From positions 186,001 through 250,000 of the forward strand of contig NZ_PVBM01000002.1 of assembly GCF_002968575.1 (NCBI RefSeq): a DNA stretch of 64,000 nt, read 5' to 3'. Positions within the stretch are counted from its first letter, which is position 1, and every line of letters starts with the position of its first letter. The stretch comes from Neorhizobium huautlense. Its GTDB lineage: Bacteria > Pseudomonadota > Alphaproteobacteria > Rhizobiales > Rhizobiaceae. The notes below the pieces were generated by a model. It saw only the letters and a list, made by a program, of their open reading frames with translations. It searched no databases and had not been told where the DNA came from. Below, in pieces: positions 1 through 8,662 of the stretch. The position numbers and the translations under genes are program-made.

Positions 1-345
1 TTGCACGGCGGCGACGGCGACGAACGGGACACGGATGTGGTCGACGACGCCTGGAACGAAGCTCGTTCTCTGGTGGAGACGATCGATACGGACGAACTGA
101 CCGATCCGCAGGTTGCAATCGAACGACTGCTTTTCCGTCTTTTTCATGAGCGCGGCGTTCGTGTTTACGCACCGCAGACGGTTCATGATCGCTGCAGCTG
201 TTCGCGAGACAAGATCAAAAGCGTTTTGAACGGCTTTACGGCAGAAGAGATTGAAGCAAGCCAGGAGGACGGCCATATCGCAGTCACCTGCGAATTCTGC
301 TCGACCACCTATCACTACGAGGTGGCGGAATTCGCCGCGGCCTGA
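1..345 (+). CDS. hslO: Hsp33 redox-regulated chaperone, C-terminal part (truncated by window edge)
   Basis: This is the last 114 codons of Hsp33, the cytoplasmic holdase that is switched on by oxidation of a zinc-binding cysteine cluster. Seen directly: the hallmark four cysteines, CSC at residues 65-67 and CEFC at 97-100 of the visible fragment, in the expected CxC...CxxC arrangement near the C-terminus. The frame is open at base 1, so the true start lies upstream of the window; the TTG at base 1 is not credible as a start because the whole N-terminal core domain of the family (about 200 residues) would be missing. A strong hairpin with a T-run follows the stop and should end the transcript. 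Confidence 0.93.
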   Translation: MHGGDGDERDTDVVDDAWNEARSLVETIDTDELTDPQVAIERLLFRLFHERGVRVYAPQTVHDRCSCSRDKIKSVLNGFTAEEIEASQEDGHIAVTCEFCSTTYHYEVAEFAAA

Positions 346-367
346 ACGGGCCGCTCGGGATTGTCGA

Positions 368-409
368 ATACGGCGGCTCTGTTTTGAACAGAGCCGCCGT
401 ATCTTTTTC
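368..409 (+). terminator. Rho-independent terminator after hslO
   Basis: A perfect 16-bp inverted repeat (368-383 with 387-402, loop of 3 bases) is followed on the plus strand by CTTTTTC. It lies between the convergent hslO and chemoreceptor genes. The T-run is only on the plus side, so it mainly serves hslO; on the minus strand the stem is still present but is followed by TCGACAA. Confidence 0.9.
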
Positions 410-415
410 GAGCAT

Positions 416-2248
416 TTAAGCCGCGCGGCGTGAGCCGGAGGCAGCCGATTGGCGGTAGGTCGCCGTCGCAGAGAGACGGAACTGGCCGAGCATCTCGGTC
501 AGGCTCTGGGCCTCGCTTGCCAGTGCTGCGCTCGCCGCCGTCGACTCTTCAACCATCGCGGCGTTCTGCTGGGTGCCCTGATCCATTGTATTGACGGCGG
601 TGTTGATCTCCTGCAGGCCGAGCGATTGCTCGCGCGATGCCTCGGCGATCGCCTGGACGTGACGATTGATCTCCTGGACTTCGCCAACGATCTTTTGAAG
701 CGAAGTTCCGGTCTGCGCCACCAGATCCACGCCCGACTGCACGTGCTGGCTGGACGCCGTGATTAGCGTCTTGATTTCCTTGGCAGCATTCGCGGAACGC
801 GAGGCAAGTTCGCGAACTTCCTGGGCAACGACTGCGAAACCCTTGCCGGCATCACCCGCGCGCGCTGCTTCCACCCCTGCGTTGAGCGCCAGGAGATTGG
901 TCTGGAAGGCGATGTCGTCGATCACGCCGATGATGTTCGCGATCTCGTTGGATGAATTTTCGATATGCCTCATTGCGTCGATGGCGTCGTTGACCACCTT
1001 GCCGGAGACTTCTGCCCCGCCCTTCGTGCGCAGCACCAGCTGGCTTGCCTCCTCAGCACGCTTGGCCGCGTCCTTCACGGTGGTGGTGATCTGCTCCAGG
1101 GCAGCGGCAGTCTCCTCGACGGAGGCGGCCTGCTGTTCTGTACGTTTTGCCAGGTCATCGGCCGCGTTGAGCAGTTCGGTGGCGCCGGCGTTGATCGCGG
1201 AGGCATTGGTGCCGACGCTGTTCATCGCCTGGTTCAGCTTTTCGACGGAATTGTTGAAGTTGCGGCGGAGATTGTCCAGCTGACCCTGGAAAGGCGTCTC
1301 GATGCGGTAGGCGAGGTCGCCGTCCGACAGCCGGTTGAGCGCCGCGCCAAGTTCATCGACCGCATGTTGCACGGAAGCTGCTTCCTTTGCCCTCTCGGCG
1401 TCGCGCTGGAGCCGTTCCGCCTCGCTCAATTGGCGCGTGGAATCCGCCTCCTTGGCAAGTTTTATACGCTCTATGGCATTGTCGCGGAAGATGGCGACGG
1501 CAGCGGCCATCTGGCCGATTTCGTCGGCGCGGCCGATGCCTTCGATCTCGCCACTCGTCTGGCCGTCCGCCAGCGTCGTCATCCGCTCGCGAAGACGCGC
1601 CATGGGCGCGGTGATCCCTGCATGCGACACGTAGAAGGCAAGCGCGATGCTCGACACCACGCCGATGCCCAACCCGATGATGCTGGTGGTGATCGTCGAG
1701 TTGACCGAGGCTGACATCTCCTCGCCGCCCGACGCCAGCAAGTCCATCATCACCGTGTTGTTGGAGCCCGTCTCGGACGACATCTGCTTCAGGAGTTCGT
1801 CGTTCTTGATGAGGATCTCCTGAACCGCGGCCTTGTCGCCGGCGGCAGACAGTTCGATTGCCTTTTCGAAATTGGATTTCACCGCCCCGACGATCGTCAG
1901 GATCTTGGCCATCGCCTCCTTCCGGCTCGGCACCATTTCGCCGACCATCTGGAAGCGCTCCATGGCGGTCTTGAAGTCGCCGTTGAGCTTGTCCTTCATC
2001 GGCTGGTAATTCGGCGCTGTTGCCGGAAGCTCCATGAGGCGACCCGCCATGGAGACGGCGGTCCAGATCCCGGCTGCGGCGCGTGCTCCGAGCACGGCCG
2101 CCTTGCTCTCGTTGGTGATGAAGCCATGATAGGTGGCATTCGCCTGGCTGAACCGCAGCGAAACATAGCCGAGGCCTGAAAGAGAGATCAGACCGAGCAG
2201 GAGCAGTACGGACAGAATCTTTGCCTTGATTCCAATTCTTGCAAGCAT
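416..2248 (-). CDS. Methyl-accepting chemotaxis protein
   Basis: A 610-residue transmembrane chemoreceptor. Seen in order: an N-terminal membrane helix (about residues 12-32), a periplasmic sensor region to about 185 that is helical in character, a second membrane helix (about 187-210), a HAMP linker (about 211-265), a second HAMP-like stretch (about 290-340), and the long cytoplasmic signalling coiled coil. The hairpin tip has the conserved DIAFQTNLLALNAGVEAARAG-type motif, with Gly where most receptors have Ala (LNAGVEAA). The C-terminus ends in GSRRAA, without the xWxxF pentapeptide that tethers CheR/CheB in some receptors. The start at 2248 has an AAGGA ribosome site about 10 bases upstream. 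The ligand cannot be read from the sequence. The gene stands alone, with no che genes nearby. Confidence 0.93.
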   Translation of the reverse strand: MLARIGIKAKILSVLLLLGLISLSGLGYVSLRFSQANATYHGFITNESKAAVLGARAAAGIWTAVSMAGRLMELPATAPNYQPMKDKLNGDFKTAMERFQMVGEMVPSRKEAMAKILTIVGAVKSNFEKAIELSAAGDKAAVQEILIKNDELLKQMSSETGSNNTVMMDLLASGGEEMSASVNSTITTSIIGLGIGVVSSIALAFYVSHAGITAPMARLRERMTTLADGQTSGEIEGIGRADEIGQMAAAVAIFRDNAIERIKLAKEADSTRQLSEAERLQRDAERAKEAASVQHAVDELGAALNRLSDGDLAYRIETPFQGQLDNLRRNFNNSVEKLNQAMNSVGTNASAINAGATELLNAADDLAKRTEQQAASVEETAAALEQITTTVKDAAKRAEEASQLVLRTKGGAEVSGKVVNDAIDAMRHIENSSNEIANIIGVIDDIAFQTNLLALNAGVEAARAGDAGKGFAVVAQEVRELASRSANAAKEIKTLITASSQHVQSGVDLVAQTGTSLQKIVGEVQEINRHVQAIAEASREQSLGLQEINTAVNTMDQGTQQNAAMVEESTAASAALASEAQSLTEMLGQFRLSATATYRQSAASGSRRAA

Positions 2249-2433
2249 GGAGGTTCCTTGTCGCCCGAGGTCGTCAGTGTCGACGGACCATAGGACAATG
2301 GTTGGGGAAGGGGTGTGGAAATGCCTCGGCAGGCTGGTGACGAACGCATCATGCGAGCGGTCGGGGCCGCTTCGTACATAGTGAATAAATTGTACAACGA
2401 TTAAGATACGGCTAAATTCGCCTCAACGAAGTG

Positions 2434-2826
2434 CTAGTTCAGCACGCGCATGAGACCCGGAGAATCCAGCGAAAAGGCGGGGATCGTCACCTTGAAGGTC
2501 TCGCCCTGATCCGTCTGCATGTCATAATGGCCAAACATCATGCCCGAGGGCGTGTCGAGCGGGCAGCCGGATGAGTACTCATACGAGTCGCCGGGTTCCA
2601 GTCGCGGCTGCTCACCTACGACGCCAGGACCTTCCACCTCGTCCACAAGGCCGTTCTGGTCGGTAATGTGCCAATAGCGATGAACGAGCTGAACCGTCAA
2701 CGCCGAATGGTTTTCAATGACAATGCGGTAGCCCCAGACATAGCGGCTCTCTTCCGGGTTGGATTGCTCCTCCAGATAGTAAGGTTCGACGGCAACTTCT
2801 ATGTCTCGTGTACGGGCGCGATACAT
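2434..2826 (-). CDS. apaG: ApaG family protein
   Basis: A 130-residue protein that matches the ApaG family (about 125-130 residues) over its full length. The family has a fibronectin-III-like beta sandwich; the role is historically linked to Co2+/Mg2+ resistance and diadenosine tetraphosphate levels, but the biochemical function is not settled. Visible family features are the [13 protein letters not shown] strand region near residue 30, the WHITDQNG turn, and the acidic [11 protein letters not shown] segment followed by the glycine-rich [11 protein letters not shown] stretch. The ATG at 2826 is preceded by CAGGTG. It is transcribed in the same direction as metZ, whose stop lies about 160 bp upstream, but a hairpin separates them. 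Confidence 0.93.
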   Translation of the reverse strand: MYRARTRDIEVAVEPYYLEEQSNPEESRYVWGYRIVIENHSALTVQLVHRYWHITDQNGLVDEVEGPGVVGEQPRLEPGDSYEYSSGCPLDTPSGMMFGHYDMQTDQGETFKVTIPAFSLDSPGLMRVLN

Positions 2827-2943
2827 GCGGCACCTGAGAATGGTTACTTACTCGATATTGTACAGAGCTGCGGAAACGTCAAGAATTCTCGCGGTTTGAA
2901 CAAGCGAGTGTGAGCGTTTCTTGAGGTTAGGGATAATTTAGTT

Positions 2944-2970
2944 GGTAAATCCGGCAAGACCGGATTTACC
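2944..2970. terminator. Hairpin 3' of metZ, possible terminator
   Basis: A perfect 11-bp inverted repeat (2944-2954 with 2960-2970, loop of 5) sits 13 bases past the metZ stop. It has no strong T-run on either strand (the minus side continues AACTAAATT), so it is either a weak terminator or a transcript-end stabilising hairpin before apaG. Confidence 0.5.
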
Positions 2971-2983
2971 ATAACCAGCCGCG

Positions 2984-4168
2984 TCAGGCAGAAATCTTGG
3001 CAAGCGCCTGCGCGAAGTCCTCGATCAGGTCGTCGGTGTCTTCGATGCCCGCGGAGAAGCGGACGGTGCCGGCCGAAATGCCAAGTTCGGCGCGCGCTTC
3101 ATCCGTCAGGTTCTTGTGGGTCGTCGTGGCCGGATGGGTGATCAGGCTCTTGGAGTCGCCCAGGTTGTTGGAAATCCTGACGATATCAAGCGCGTTCTGC
3201 AGCTTGAAGGCTGCTTCTTTACCGCCTTTCAGCTCGAAGCAGACCAGCGTCGAACCGCCCGTCATCTGCCGGGCGATGATATCGGCCTGCGGATGGTCCT
3301 TGCGGCCCGGATAGATGACCCGCGCGACCTGTTTCTGTTCGGCAAGGAAATCGGCGATCCTGGACGCGCTTTCCGTCTGCTGCTTGACGCGCAGCGGCAG
3401 CGTCTCGATGCCTTTCAGCAACGTCCAGGCATTGAAGGGCGACATCGCCGGGCCTGTGTGACGGAAATAGTCATGCAGGTTTTCGTCGATCCACGCCTTG
3501 TCGGAAAGCACGACGCCCCCAAGGCAGCGCCCCTGGCCGTCGATATGCTTGGTGGCAGAATAGACGACGATATGCGCGCCGAGCTCCAGCGGCTTCTGGA
3601 AGAGCGGGGTCGCAAACACGTTGTCGACGACGACCTTGGCGCCGATCTGGTCGGCGAGCCTGGCGACGCCGGCAATGTCGACCACTTCGAGCGTCGGATT
3701 GGTCGGGCTCTCCAGGAAGAATACCTTGGTCTTCGGCGTGATGGCCTTTTCCCAGTTTTCGAGGAAGCGGCCGTCGACCAGCGTGCATTCGATGTCGTAT
3801 TTCGGAGCGAGCGTCTCGACCACCCAGCGGCAGGAGCCGAAGAGGGCGCGCGCCGCGACGATATGGTCACCGGCCTTCAGCTGGCAGAGGATCGCGGCAG
3901 TGACCGCAGCCATGCCGGAGGCGGTGGCTCGTGCGTCTTCGGCGCCTTCCAGCGCGCACATGCGCTTCTCGAACATGTCGTTGGTGGGGCTGCCGTAGCG
4001 CGCATAGATGAAACCGTCGGTTTCGCCTTTGAAGCGGGCTTCGGCCGCTTCCGAGGTATCATAGACGAAACCTTGGGTCAGGAAGATCGCTTCGGAGGTT
4101 TCGCCATATTGCGAACGCAACGTGCCGCCGTGTACGAGCTGCGTTGCCGGGCGCCATTTCTTGGTCAT
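2984..4168 (-). CDS. metZ: O-succinylhomoserine sulfhydrylase
   Basis: A PLP-dependent Cys/Met-metabolism enzyme that makes homocysteine from O-succinylhomoserine and sulfide in methionine synthesis. The PLP-binding lysine is in SATKHIDGQGR (about residue 207), with the upstream RYGSPT and SGMAAV motifs of the family. The DGQGR sequence after the lysine and the alphaproteobacterial SAM-II leader support MetZ over cystathionine gamma-synthase, but specificity is inferred. The start chosen is the ATG at 4168, which has GGGGA 8 bases upstream. An in-frame ATG at 4180 lies only 7 bases after the leader terminator T-run and has no room for a ribosome site. Expression is expected to fall when S-adenosylmethionine is plentiful. 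Confidence 0.92.
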   Translation of the reverse strand: MTKKWRPATQLVHGGTLRSQYGETSEAIFLTQGFVYDTSEAAEARFKGETDGFIYARYGSPTNDMFEKRMCALEGAEDARATASGMAAVTAAILCQLKAGDHIVAARALFGSCRWVVETLAPKYDIECTLVDGRFLENWEKAITPKTKVFFLESPTNPTLEVVDIAGVARLADQIGAKVVVDNVFATPLFQKPLELGAHIVVYSATKHIDGQGRCLGGVVLSDKAWIDENLHDYFRHTGPAMSPFNAWTLLKGIETLPLRVKQQTESASRIADFLAEQKQVARVIYPGRKDHPQADIIARQMTGGSTLVCFELKGGKEAAFKLQNALDIVRISNNLGDSKSLITHPATTTHKNLTDEARAELGISAGTVRFSAGIEDTDDLIEDFAQALAKISA

Positions 4169-4187
4169 GCGTGTCCCCATTCAGAAC

Positions 4188-4218
4188 AAAAAAACCGGTC
4201 GCATAAGCAGACCGGTTT
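4188..4218 (-). terminator. Riboswitch-associated terminator with competing hairpin
   Basis: Reading the minus strand, a 9-bp perfect stem (4218-4210 with 4200-4192) is followed directly by seven T (4194-4188), the last of which overlap the stem end. Its 5' arm can instead pair with the end of the aptamer (4229-4224 with 4215-4210, CCGGTC with GACCGG). The two pairings exclude each other, which is the layout of a transcription attenuator. Confidence 0.8.
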
Positions 4219-4220
4219 CG

Positions 4221-4284
4221 CACCCGGTCTTTTTAGCCACTTATTTAACGTGGCTGCAAGCCGACCGGCCAAATCACCACGGGA
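4221..4284 (-). promoter_or_regulatory. SAM-II riboswitch (metA/metZ leader aptamer)
   Basis: On the minus strand the sequence contains the SAM-II core as known from alphaproteobacterial metA and metZ leaders: CGTGGTGATTTGGCCGG, then CGGCTTGCAGCCACGTTAAA, then AAGTGGCTAAA. The CGTGG segment pairs with the CCACG segment, and the GCTAAA element near the end makes the pseudoknot. It lies just upstream of metZ and in front of a terminator, so it most likely reduces metZ transcription when S-adenosylmethionine binds. Confidence 0.93.
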
Positions 4285-4364
4285 TAAGAGTGGCATAGCG
4301 CCGCGTCCCGCTTGCGTCAATGGCTCGCATTTGGTTTTGTCTCGACGAAAACTCTGAGAGAGAC

Positions 4365-5459
4365 ATGATGGCTCGCGAAACAGGAATTCTGGCGGACCGC
4401 GCAATAGCGGCGCTTTTCGACAGTGGACGGTTGATCTCCGAGCGCGAGCTTGATCGGGATCAGGTTCAGCCAGCGAGCCTTGATCTGCGTCTCGGCGCAA
4501 AGGCTTTCCGGGTCCGGGCAAGCTTCATGCCGGGACCGAACAGCCTGGTCTCCGACAAGCTCGATCGCCTCAAGCTGCACGTCATCGATCTCACCGAAGG
4601 CGCGGTGCTGGAAACAGGCTGCGTGTATATCGTGCCGCTGATGGAAAGGCTCGACCTGCCGGCCAATATGTCGGCCTCGGCAAATCCGAAAAGCTCGACC
4701 GGCCGCCTCGATATCTTCACGCGCGTGATCACCGACTACGCCCAGGAATTCGACAAGATCCCGGTCGGTTACTCCGGCCCCCTCTATCTGGAAATCTCGC
4801 CCCGAACGTTTCCGATCGTCGTTCGCCGCGGCTCGCGCCTGTCTCAGATCCGCTTCCGCGTGGGCAACGCTCTTTTGAGCGAGCCGGATTTGCTGCAGCT
4901 CCACAAGAACGAGATATTGGTGGCCGCGAGCAACCCGAATGTCTCCGGGGGTGGCATCGCTCTCTCGATCGATCTCTCCGGCGACAAGGAGGGCCTGATC
5001 GGTTATCGCGGCAAGCATCACACGGCTGTTGTCGACGTCGACAAGAAGGCCCAGCACGACATCTTCGATTTCTGGGAGCCGCTCTATAGCCGCGGCCGCA
5101 ACGAGCTCATTCTCGATCCGGACGAATTCTACATCCTCGTCTCGCGTGAGGCGGTTCATGTGCCGCCGCTCTATGCGGCCGAGATGACGCCCTTCGACCC
5201 GCTGGTCGGCGAATTCCGGGTCCATTATGCAGGCTTTTTCGATCCCGGATTCGGCCATGAGGCGGCGGGTGGCCGAGGGAGCCGCGCAGTGCTCGAGGTC
5301 CGCAGCCACGAGGTGCCCTTCATCCTGGAGGACGGCCAGATCGTCGGACGGCTGGTCTATGAGCACATGCAGGAAAAGCCGGAAGGGCTTTACGGAGCTG
5401 GCATGGGGTCCAACTATCAGGCACAGGGCCTGAAACTCTCAAAGCATTTTCGCGTCTGA
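4365..5459 (+). CDS. dcd: 2'-deoxycytidine 5'-triphosphate deaminase, long form
   Basis: A cytoplasmic pyrimidine-nucleotide enzyme that converts dCTP to dUTP, feeding dTMP synthesis. At 364 residues it is about twice the length of the E. coli enzyme (193) and matches the duplicated form found in many alphaproteobacteria. Seen: the QVQPASLDLRLG start of the first trimer-type jelly roll, the SANPKSSTGRLD loop that corresponds to the nucleotide-binding serine/arginine loop, and RLSQIRF in the core. A second half with a related fold begins near residue 190. The start is set at the ATG at 4365 (GAGAGAG just upstream); an in-frame ATG at 4320 would add 15 residues that do not look like family sequence. 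It is divergent from metZ. Confidence 0.9.
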   Translation: MMARETGILADRAIAALFDSGRLISERELDRDQVQPASLDLRLGAKAFRVRASFMPGPNSLVSDKLDRLKLHVIDLTEGAVLETGCVYIVPLMERLDLPANMSASANPKSSTGRLDIFTRVITDYAQEFDKIPVGYSGPLYLEISPRTFPIVVRRGSRLSQIRFRVGNALLSEPDLLQLHKNEILVAASNPNVSGGGIALSIDLSGDKEGLIGYRGKHHTAVVDVDKKAQHDIFDFWEPLYSRGRNELILDPDEFYILVSREAVHVPPLYAAEMTPFDPLVGEFRVHYAGFFDPGFGHEAAGGRGSRAVLEVRSHEVPFILEDGQIVGRLVYEHMQEKPEGLYGAGMGSNYQAQGLKLSKHFRV

Positions 5460-5520
5460 GCGGCGGGGCGCCGCTTGACAGCCGGCCTCATCTGTTGAAA
5501 GTCTCGGGTTGTCCTGTTAC

Positions 5521-5564
5521 GCATGCTGCCGTCTGAAACCGGGTTTCGTTTTCGGACAGCATGC
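5521..5564. other. Inverted repeat just upstream of tRNA-Gly
   Basis: GCATGCTG at 5521-5528 is repeated inverted as CAGCATGC at 5557-5564, six bases before the tRNA. The 28 bases between them contain further short complementarity (AAACC with GGTTT). A TTGACA hexamer lies at 5475-5480. The repeat may be a leader hairpin of the tRNA transcript or a binding site; nothing decides between these. Confidence 0.55.
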
Positions 5565-5569
5565 GAAAA

Positions 5570-5643
5570 GCGGGTGTAGCTCAATGGTAGAGCAGCAGCT
5601 TCCCAAGCTGAATACGAGGGTTCGATTCCCTTCACCCGCTCCA
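5570..5643 (+). tRNA. tRNA-Gly (anticodon CCC)
   Basis: A complete cloverleaf of 74 bases. The 7-bp acceptor stem is GCGGGTG with CACCCGC, followed by an encoded CCA. The D arm is GCTCAATGGTAGAGC. The anticodon loop is TTCCCAA on a CAGC/GCTG stem, giving anticodon CCC. The T arm contains the standard TTCGATT loop. It reads the GGG glycine codon. Confidence 0.96.
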
Positions 5644-5657
5644 GTTTCTCAAATCCG

Positions 5658-5927
5658 TCAGATCAGCTTGCCCCAAGCCGGGTCCCATTCCAGGCCCTCT
5701 GCCAGTTCCACGTAGATCGGGTGCTGCTCCGGGCCGCGGCTTTTGTTTTCCGCCATACGGAAAGCCGCTTCCGGCTCCATTTCTTCGCCGGGGAAAACCA
5801 TGTCGTCTTCTGAAGGTTCGGTCACCTTGCGGATGAAGCCGCGGACCTGATCCCCTGAATGGTAGAATTTGATGATCAGAGCGCCGGGAGCCGGGTCGGT
5901 TCCGTGATAGCGGTAATAGGTATGCAT
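5658..5927 (-). CDS. Conserved small hypothetical protein
   Basis: An 89-residue acidic soluble protein that I do not recognise. There is no signal peptide, membrane helix or cysteine. It has two proline-separated acidic stretches (TEPSEDDMVFPGEEMEPEAAF) and ends in WDPAWGKLI. The start codon ATG at 5927 is followed by HTYYRYH. It lies convergent to the tRNA and upstream of a glycosyltransferase on the same strand. The bias of the third codon positions toward G/C and the match of the frame to local composition support it as a real gene, while a longer frame overlapping it looks arginine/glycine-rich and artefactual. Confidence 0.7.
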   Translation of the reverse strand: MHTYYRYHGTDPAPGALIIKFYHSGDQVRGFIRKVTEPSEDDMVFPGEEMEPEAAFRMAENKSRGPEQHPIYVELAEGLEWDPAWGKLI

Positions 5928-5994
5928 CTCTCGCCTCCATCGTCAGGTTCACCTATCTGACGTGCGGAGGCTCGAAATGTTCCTCATATTGGCT

Positions 5995-6864
5995 TCAGAA
6001 AAGCGACCTCAGCTTCTGCAGCACATGCCGGCGGATGCGATAGTTCGTCTTCCCGCGCGCATCTCGCCAGGCCATCTTGAATATCTTCCGGCGCGTGTTC
6101 CAGGACAGCGGGGGAAGCTTGTCCACGACCCGGTAGCATCCGACCGCGTAAAGCCAGCGCTGCTGGATCTTATGGGTGATGGATTTCGCAGCATAGAGCT
6201 GTTCGGAATCCGAGCCGCGAAAGAAGATGTACATCGGCCCGTCCACCCAGACGATCAGATCGCGCATGACAAACTCGGCAACGGCGTAGGAGGCCGCGCA
6301 CCACGGGCCCCCGAGGGCCGGCCATCGCTCCAGCAGGATATCCGCGCCGCCTGCCGACCGGTAGACCCCGTAAAACCATTCGGAGGGAAATCTCAAACCA
6401 CGCGGCACCTTGCCTTGGGATGCGTTCTCCTGAAAGTTGAATATGTTCGGTTCCGGTTTCAGGATTTGCGTCTTGTCCGAATCGATCCGTTCCGACGACC
6501 CGACGGCTAAAAGCTTGTCCGGGTTCTGCTCCAGCGCATGGAGCAGCGCGGAGAGGTAATCGCTAGTCGACAGATCGTCACAAGCCCGCAGGCAGAAATA
6601 TTCTCCCTTCTCGGCGCCGAGCTTGATGCAGAAGATGAAATTGTCGATCACGCCGAGATGGCGTTCCTGCTGGATGACCTCGAAGCGTTCGTCTTGAGCG
6701 CAAAATTCACGGGCTATTTCCAGCGTGGCGTCCGTGGATTTGTTGTCGACGATGATCGCGCGAAAATCTGAAAAGTCCTGATCTGCAATGCATTGCAGGC
6801 TTTTGCGCATCGTCTGGGCGCCGTTATAGATCGGGAAGACGACCACGAGCTTCGCTTTTTCCAT
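5995..6864 (-). CDS. Family 2 glycosyltransferase
   Basis: A 289-residue soluble GT-A glycosyltransferase. The N-terminus has the family nucleotide-sugar site: VVFPIYNGAQTMRKSLQC, then IIVDNKSTDATLEI, and the CDD-type metal site in RACDDLSTSDY near residue 95. It has no transmembrane segment; the basic C-terminus (RRKIFKMAWRDARGK) may sit on the membrane face. The sugar and acceptor are not predictable; surface polysaccharide is the likely destination. The start is placed at the ATG at 6864; a GTG 24 bases upstream (6888) is an alternative. The next gene upstream on the same strand is another GT2 gene, whose stop is about 100 bp away. Confidence 0.85.
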   Translation of the reverse strand: MEKAKLVVVFPIYNGAQTMRKSLQCIADQDFSDFRAIIVDNKSTDATLEIAREFCAQDERFEVIQQERHLGVIDNFIFCIKLGAEKGEYFCLRACDDLSTSDYLSALLHALEQNPDKLLAVGSSERIDSDKTQILKPEPNIFNFQENASQGKVPRGLRFPSEWFYGVYRSAGGADILLERWPALGGPWCAASYAVAEFVMRDLIVWVDGPMYIFFRGSDSEQLYAAKSITHKIQQRWLYAVGCYRVVDKLPPLSWNTRRKIFKMAWRDARGKTNYRIRRHVLQKLRSLF

Positions 6865-6967
6865 GTTGTTCTTGATCCTCGGCGGCACGGCTCAGCGCTG
6901 CGCATATATCACGCCCGTTGATAAGCGCAAAAGGCAGGCGGCAGTAGGGCGGTTCACGCCGGAGACT

Positions 6968-8635
6968 CTATATTTTCCGGGTGCTGGGTTGGTGTGGCGT
7001 CTTGTTCCAGACGAACGGTTTCGACCGTAGTTCCAGGACCGCTTGCCATGCTGCGATCGAGGTCATCAGCCAGTAAAGCGGCACGGCGAGCCAGCGCCGG
7101 CCGATCAGCCGCTTCTCGTGTTCGATCATCGAGCTCAGCCCCAGGGCGAGGAAGACCAGATAGCTGCCGAGAATATTGATCACGTCGATCACGAACAGCG
7201 ACAGCATGCCGGTGGGAATATCGTCCGTCGGCGCTTCCAGCATGGAATGGGCGCCGATGCCGGCAAAGACGATGATCAAGGGATGCAGGAGCGAGGAGAG
7301 CAGCATGCCTCCGACCATCAGCTGGAAAGTGCAGAACGCCGTCAGGCCCATCTGCCGGGCGAGACGGCGGGGATGGCGCATCAGCACCAGCCAGGTCTGC
7401 AGCCAGCCCTTGAACCATCGGCTTCGCTGAGCCATCCAGACGCGGATCGCGGTCGGGGCGTCCTCGAGCGTCTGGCGCACGATCACATCCGCGCGGTAGC
7501 CGAGGCGGTAGAGGCGTAGACCGAGATCCGCGTCCTCGGTGACGTTGAACGGATCCCATCCGCCGACGGCAAGCAGGGTTTCGGTGCGGAAGTGATTGGA
7601 GGTGCCGCCGAGCGGCAGAGGCATCCGGCTGCCGGCGAGCATCGGCAGCAGGCCGCGAAACAGGCCCGAATATTCGAGGGAAAATAGCGCGCTGATCCAG
7701 GATTCCTTGGCATTGGTGATGATCAACGGCGCCTGCAGGCAGGCAACCTCCGCAGGTGAGGTTTGAAAGCGCGCGTAAGCCTCGCGAAGTTGCTGCGGAT
7801 GGGGCCGGTCTTCGGCGTCATAGATCGCCAGATATTCGCCGCGTGCCGCAGCCAGCGCGTAGGTGAGAGCCTTCGGCTTGGTGCGCGGATTGCAGGGAGG
7901 CACCTCCACGATCTCGAAACATGGGCCTAAGGCAAGCGCCTTGAGGGCTGTGATCGTCTCGTGGTCGTCCGCCTCGCAGACGAGTTTGATGTCGAGCAGC
8001 GCGGCCGGCCAGTCCAGCCGCTTGAGGCTTGAGATCAGCTGCTCTGCAACGGCGGCCTCGCGGTAGAGCGCTACCATCACCGTATAACAGGGAAGCGGCG
8101 CATCCCGCGCGGGTAGCGCCGGCAGCATGGCCGGGGCGAAATTTTGCCGGGTGAAGGCGGCAAATCGCAGGAATAGGGATGCCAGATAGATGCATGACAG
8201 CCCGATATGCAGCATAAGCAGTGTTGCGAGCGGCATGAAGATCAGCGCGGAGATAATGGCGGCAAGCCCAAGTCCCGCATAAAAACCTTGGTGGCCGGCC
8301 AAAACGATGCGGGCCGAGAAGTCGGGAAATTGGTCGAAAAGAGTGGTGACAGCTTCCTGGACGCGTCTGCGGGCACCGGCCCTCCAGACTGCGCTGCGGA
8401 CCGCCGAAGGCGTGGTTATCGCAAGATCGCGACCGAGAGCGGGCATGGCCGCAAGGGCCGCGCCGAGGTCGGCGAGCCTTGAGGCTTCCGGCACCACGGC
8501 CACCTGCGGAGCGCGATGCCGGTGGGCGATGCGGATCTGGCTGGGGCGCCGCAATTGCGTGTCGAGCAGAGGTATGTCGGTTAAAAGGGACGGATCGATG
8601 GTGCCGATAAAAGGCAGGCGCAGAAAGCGCGCCAT
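6968..8635 (-). CDS. Membrane family 2 glycosyltransferase, part downstream of an in-frame amber codon
   Basis: A 555-residue cellulose-synthase-like GT2. Seen: membrane helices near residues 125-165, the sugar-nucleotide domain with CEADDHETI and IYDAEDRPHP (DAED metal site), the acceptor motif TEDADLG, the QRSRWFKGW (QxxRW) motif, then four C-terminal membrane helices. The N-terminal 30 residues of this piece (ARFLRLPFI...) are the second half of a MshEN-like domain; its first half lies upstream in the same frame beyond a TAG at 8665-8663. The ATG at 8635 has GGAG 6 bases upstream, so translation of this piece alone is possible. Related proteins are continuous through this point, so the gene is either inactivated, read through, or restarted here. 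Confidence 0.85.
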   Translation of the reverse strand: MARFLRLPFIGTIDPSLLTDIPLLDTQLRRPSQIRIAHRHRAPQVAVVPEASRLADLGAALAAMPALGRDLAITTPSAVRSAVWRAGARRRVQEAVTTLFDQFPDFSARIVLAGHQGFYAGLGLAAIISALIFMPLATLLMLHIGLSCIYLASLFLRFAAFTRQNFAPAMLPALPARDAPLPCYTVMVALYREAAVAEQLISSLKRLDWPAALLDIKLVCEADDHETITALKALALGPCFEIVEVPPCNPRTKPKALTYALAAARGEYLAIYDAEDRPHPQQLREAYARFQTSPAEVACLQAPLIITNAKESWISALFSLEYSGLFRGLLPMLAGSRMPLPLGGTSNHFRTETLLAVGGWDPFNVTEDADLGLRLYRLGYRADVIVRQTLEDAPTAIRVWMAQRSRWFKGWLQTWLVLMRHPRRLARQMGLTAFCTFQLMVGGMLLSSLLHPLIIVFAGIGAHSMLEAPTDDIPTGMLSLFVIDVINILGSYLVFLALGLSSMIEHEKRLIGRRWLAVPLYWLMTSIAAWQAVLELRSKPFVWNKTPHQPSTRKI

Positions 8636-8662
8636 GGCTCCGTAATAGGCGTCTTCCTCGAC

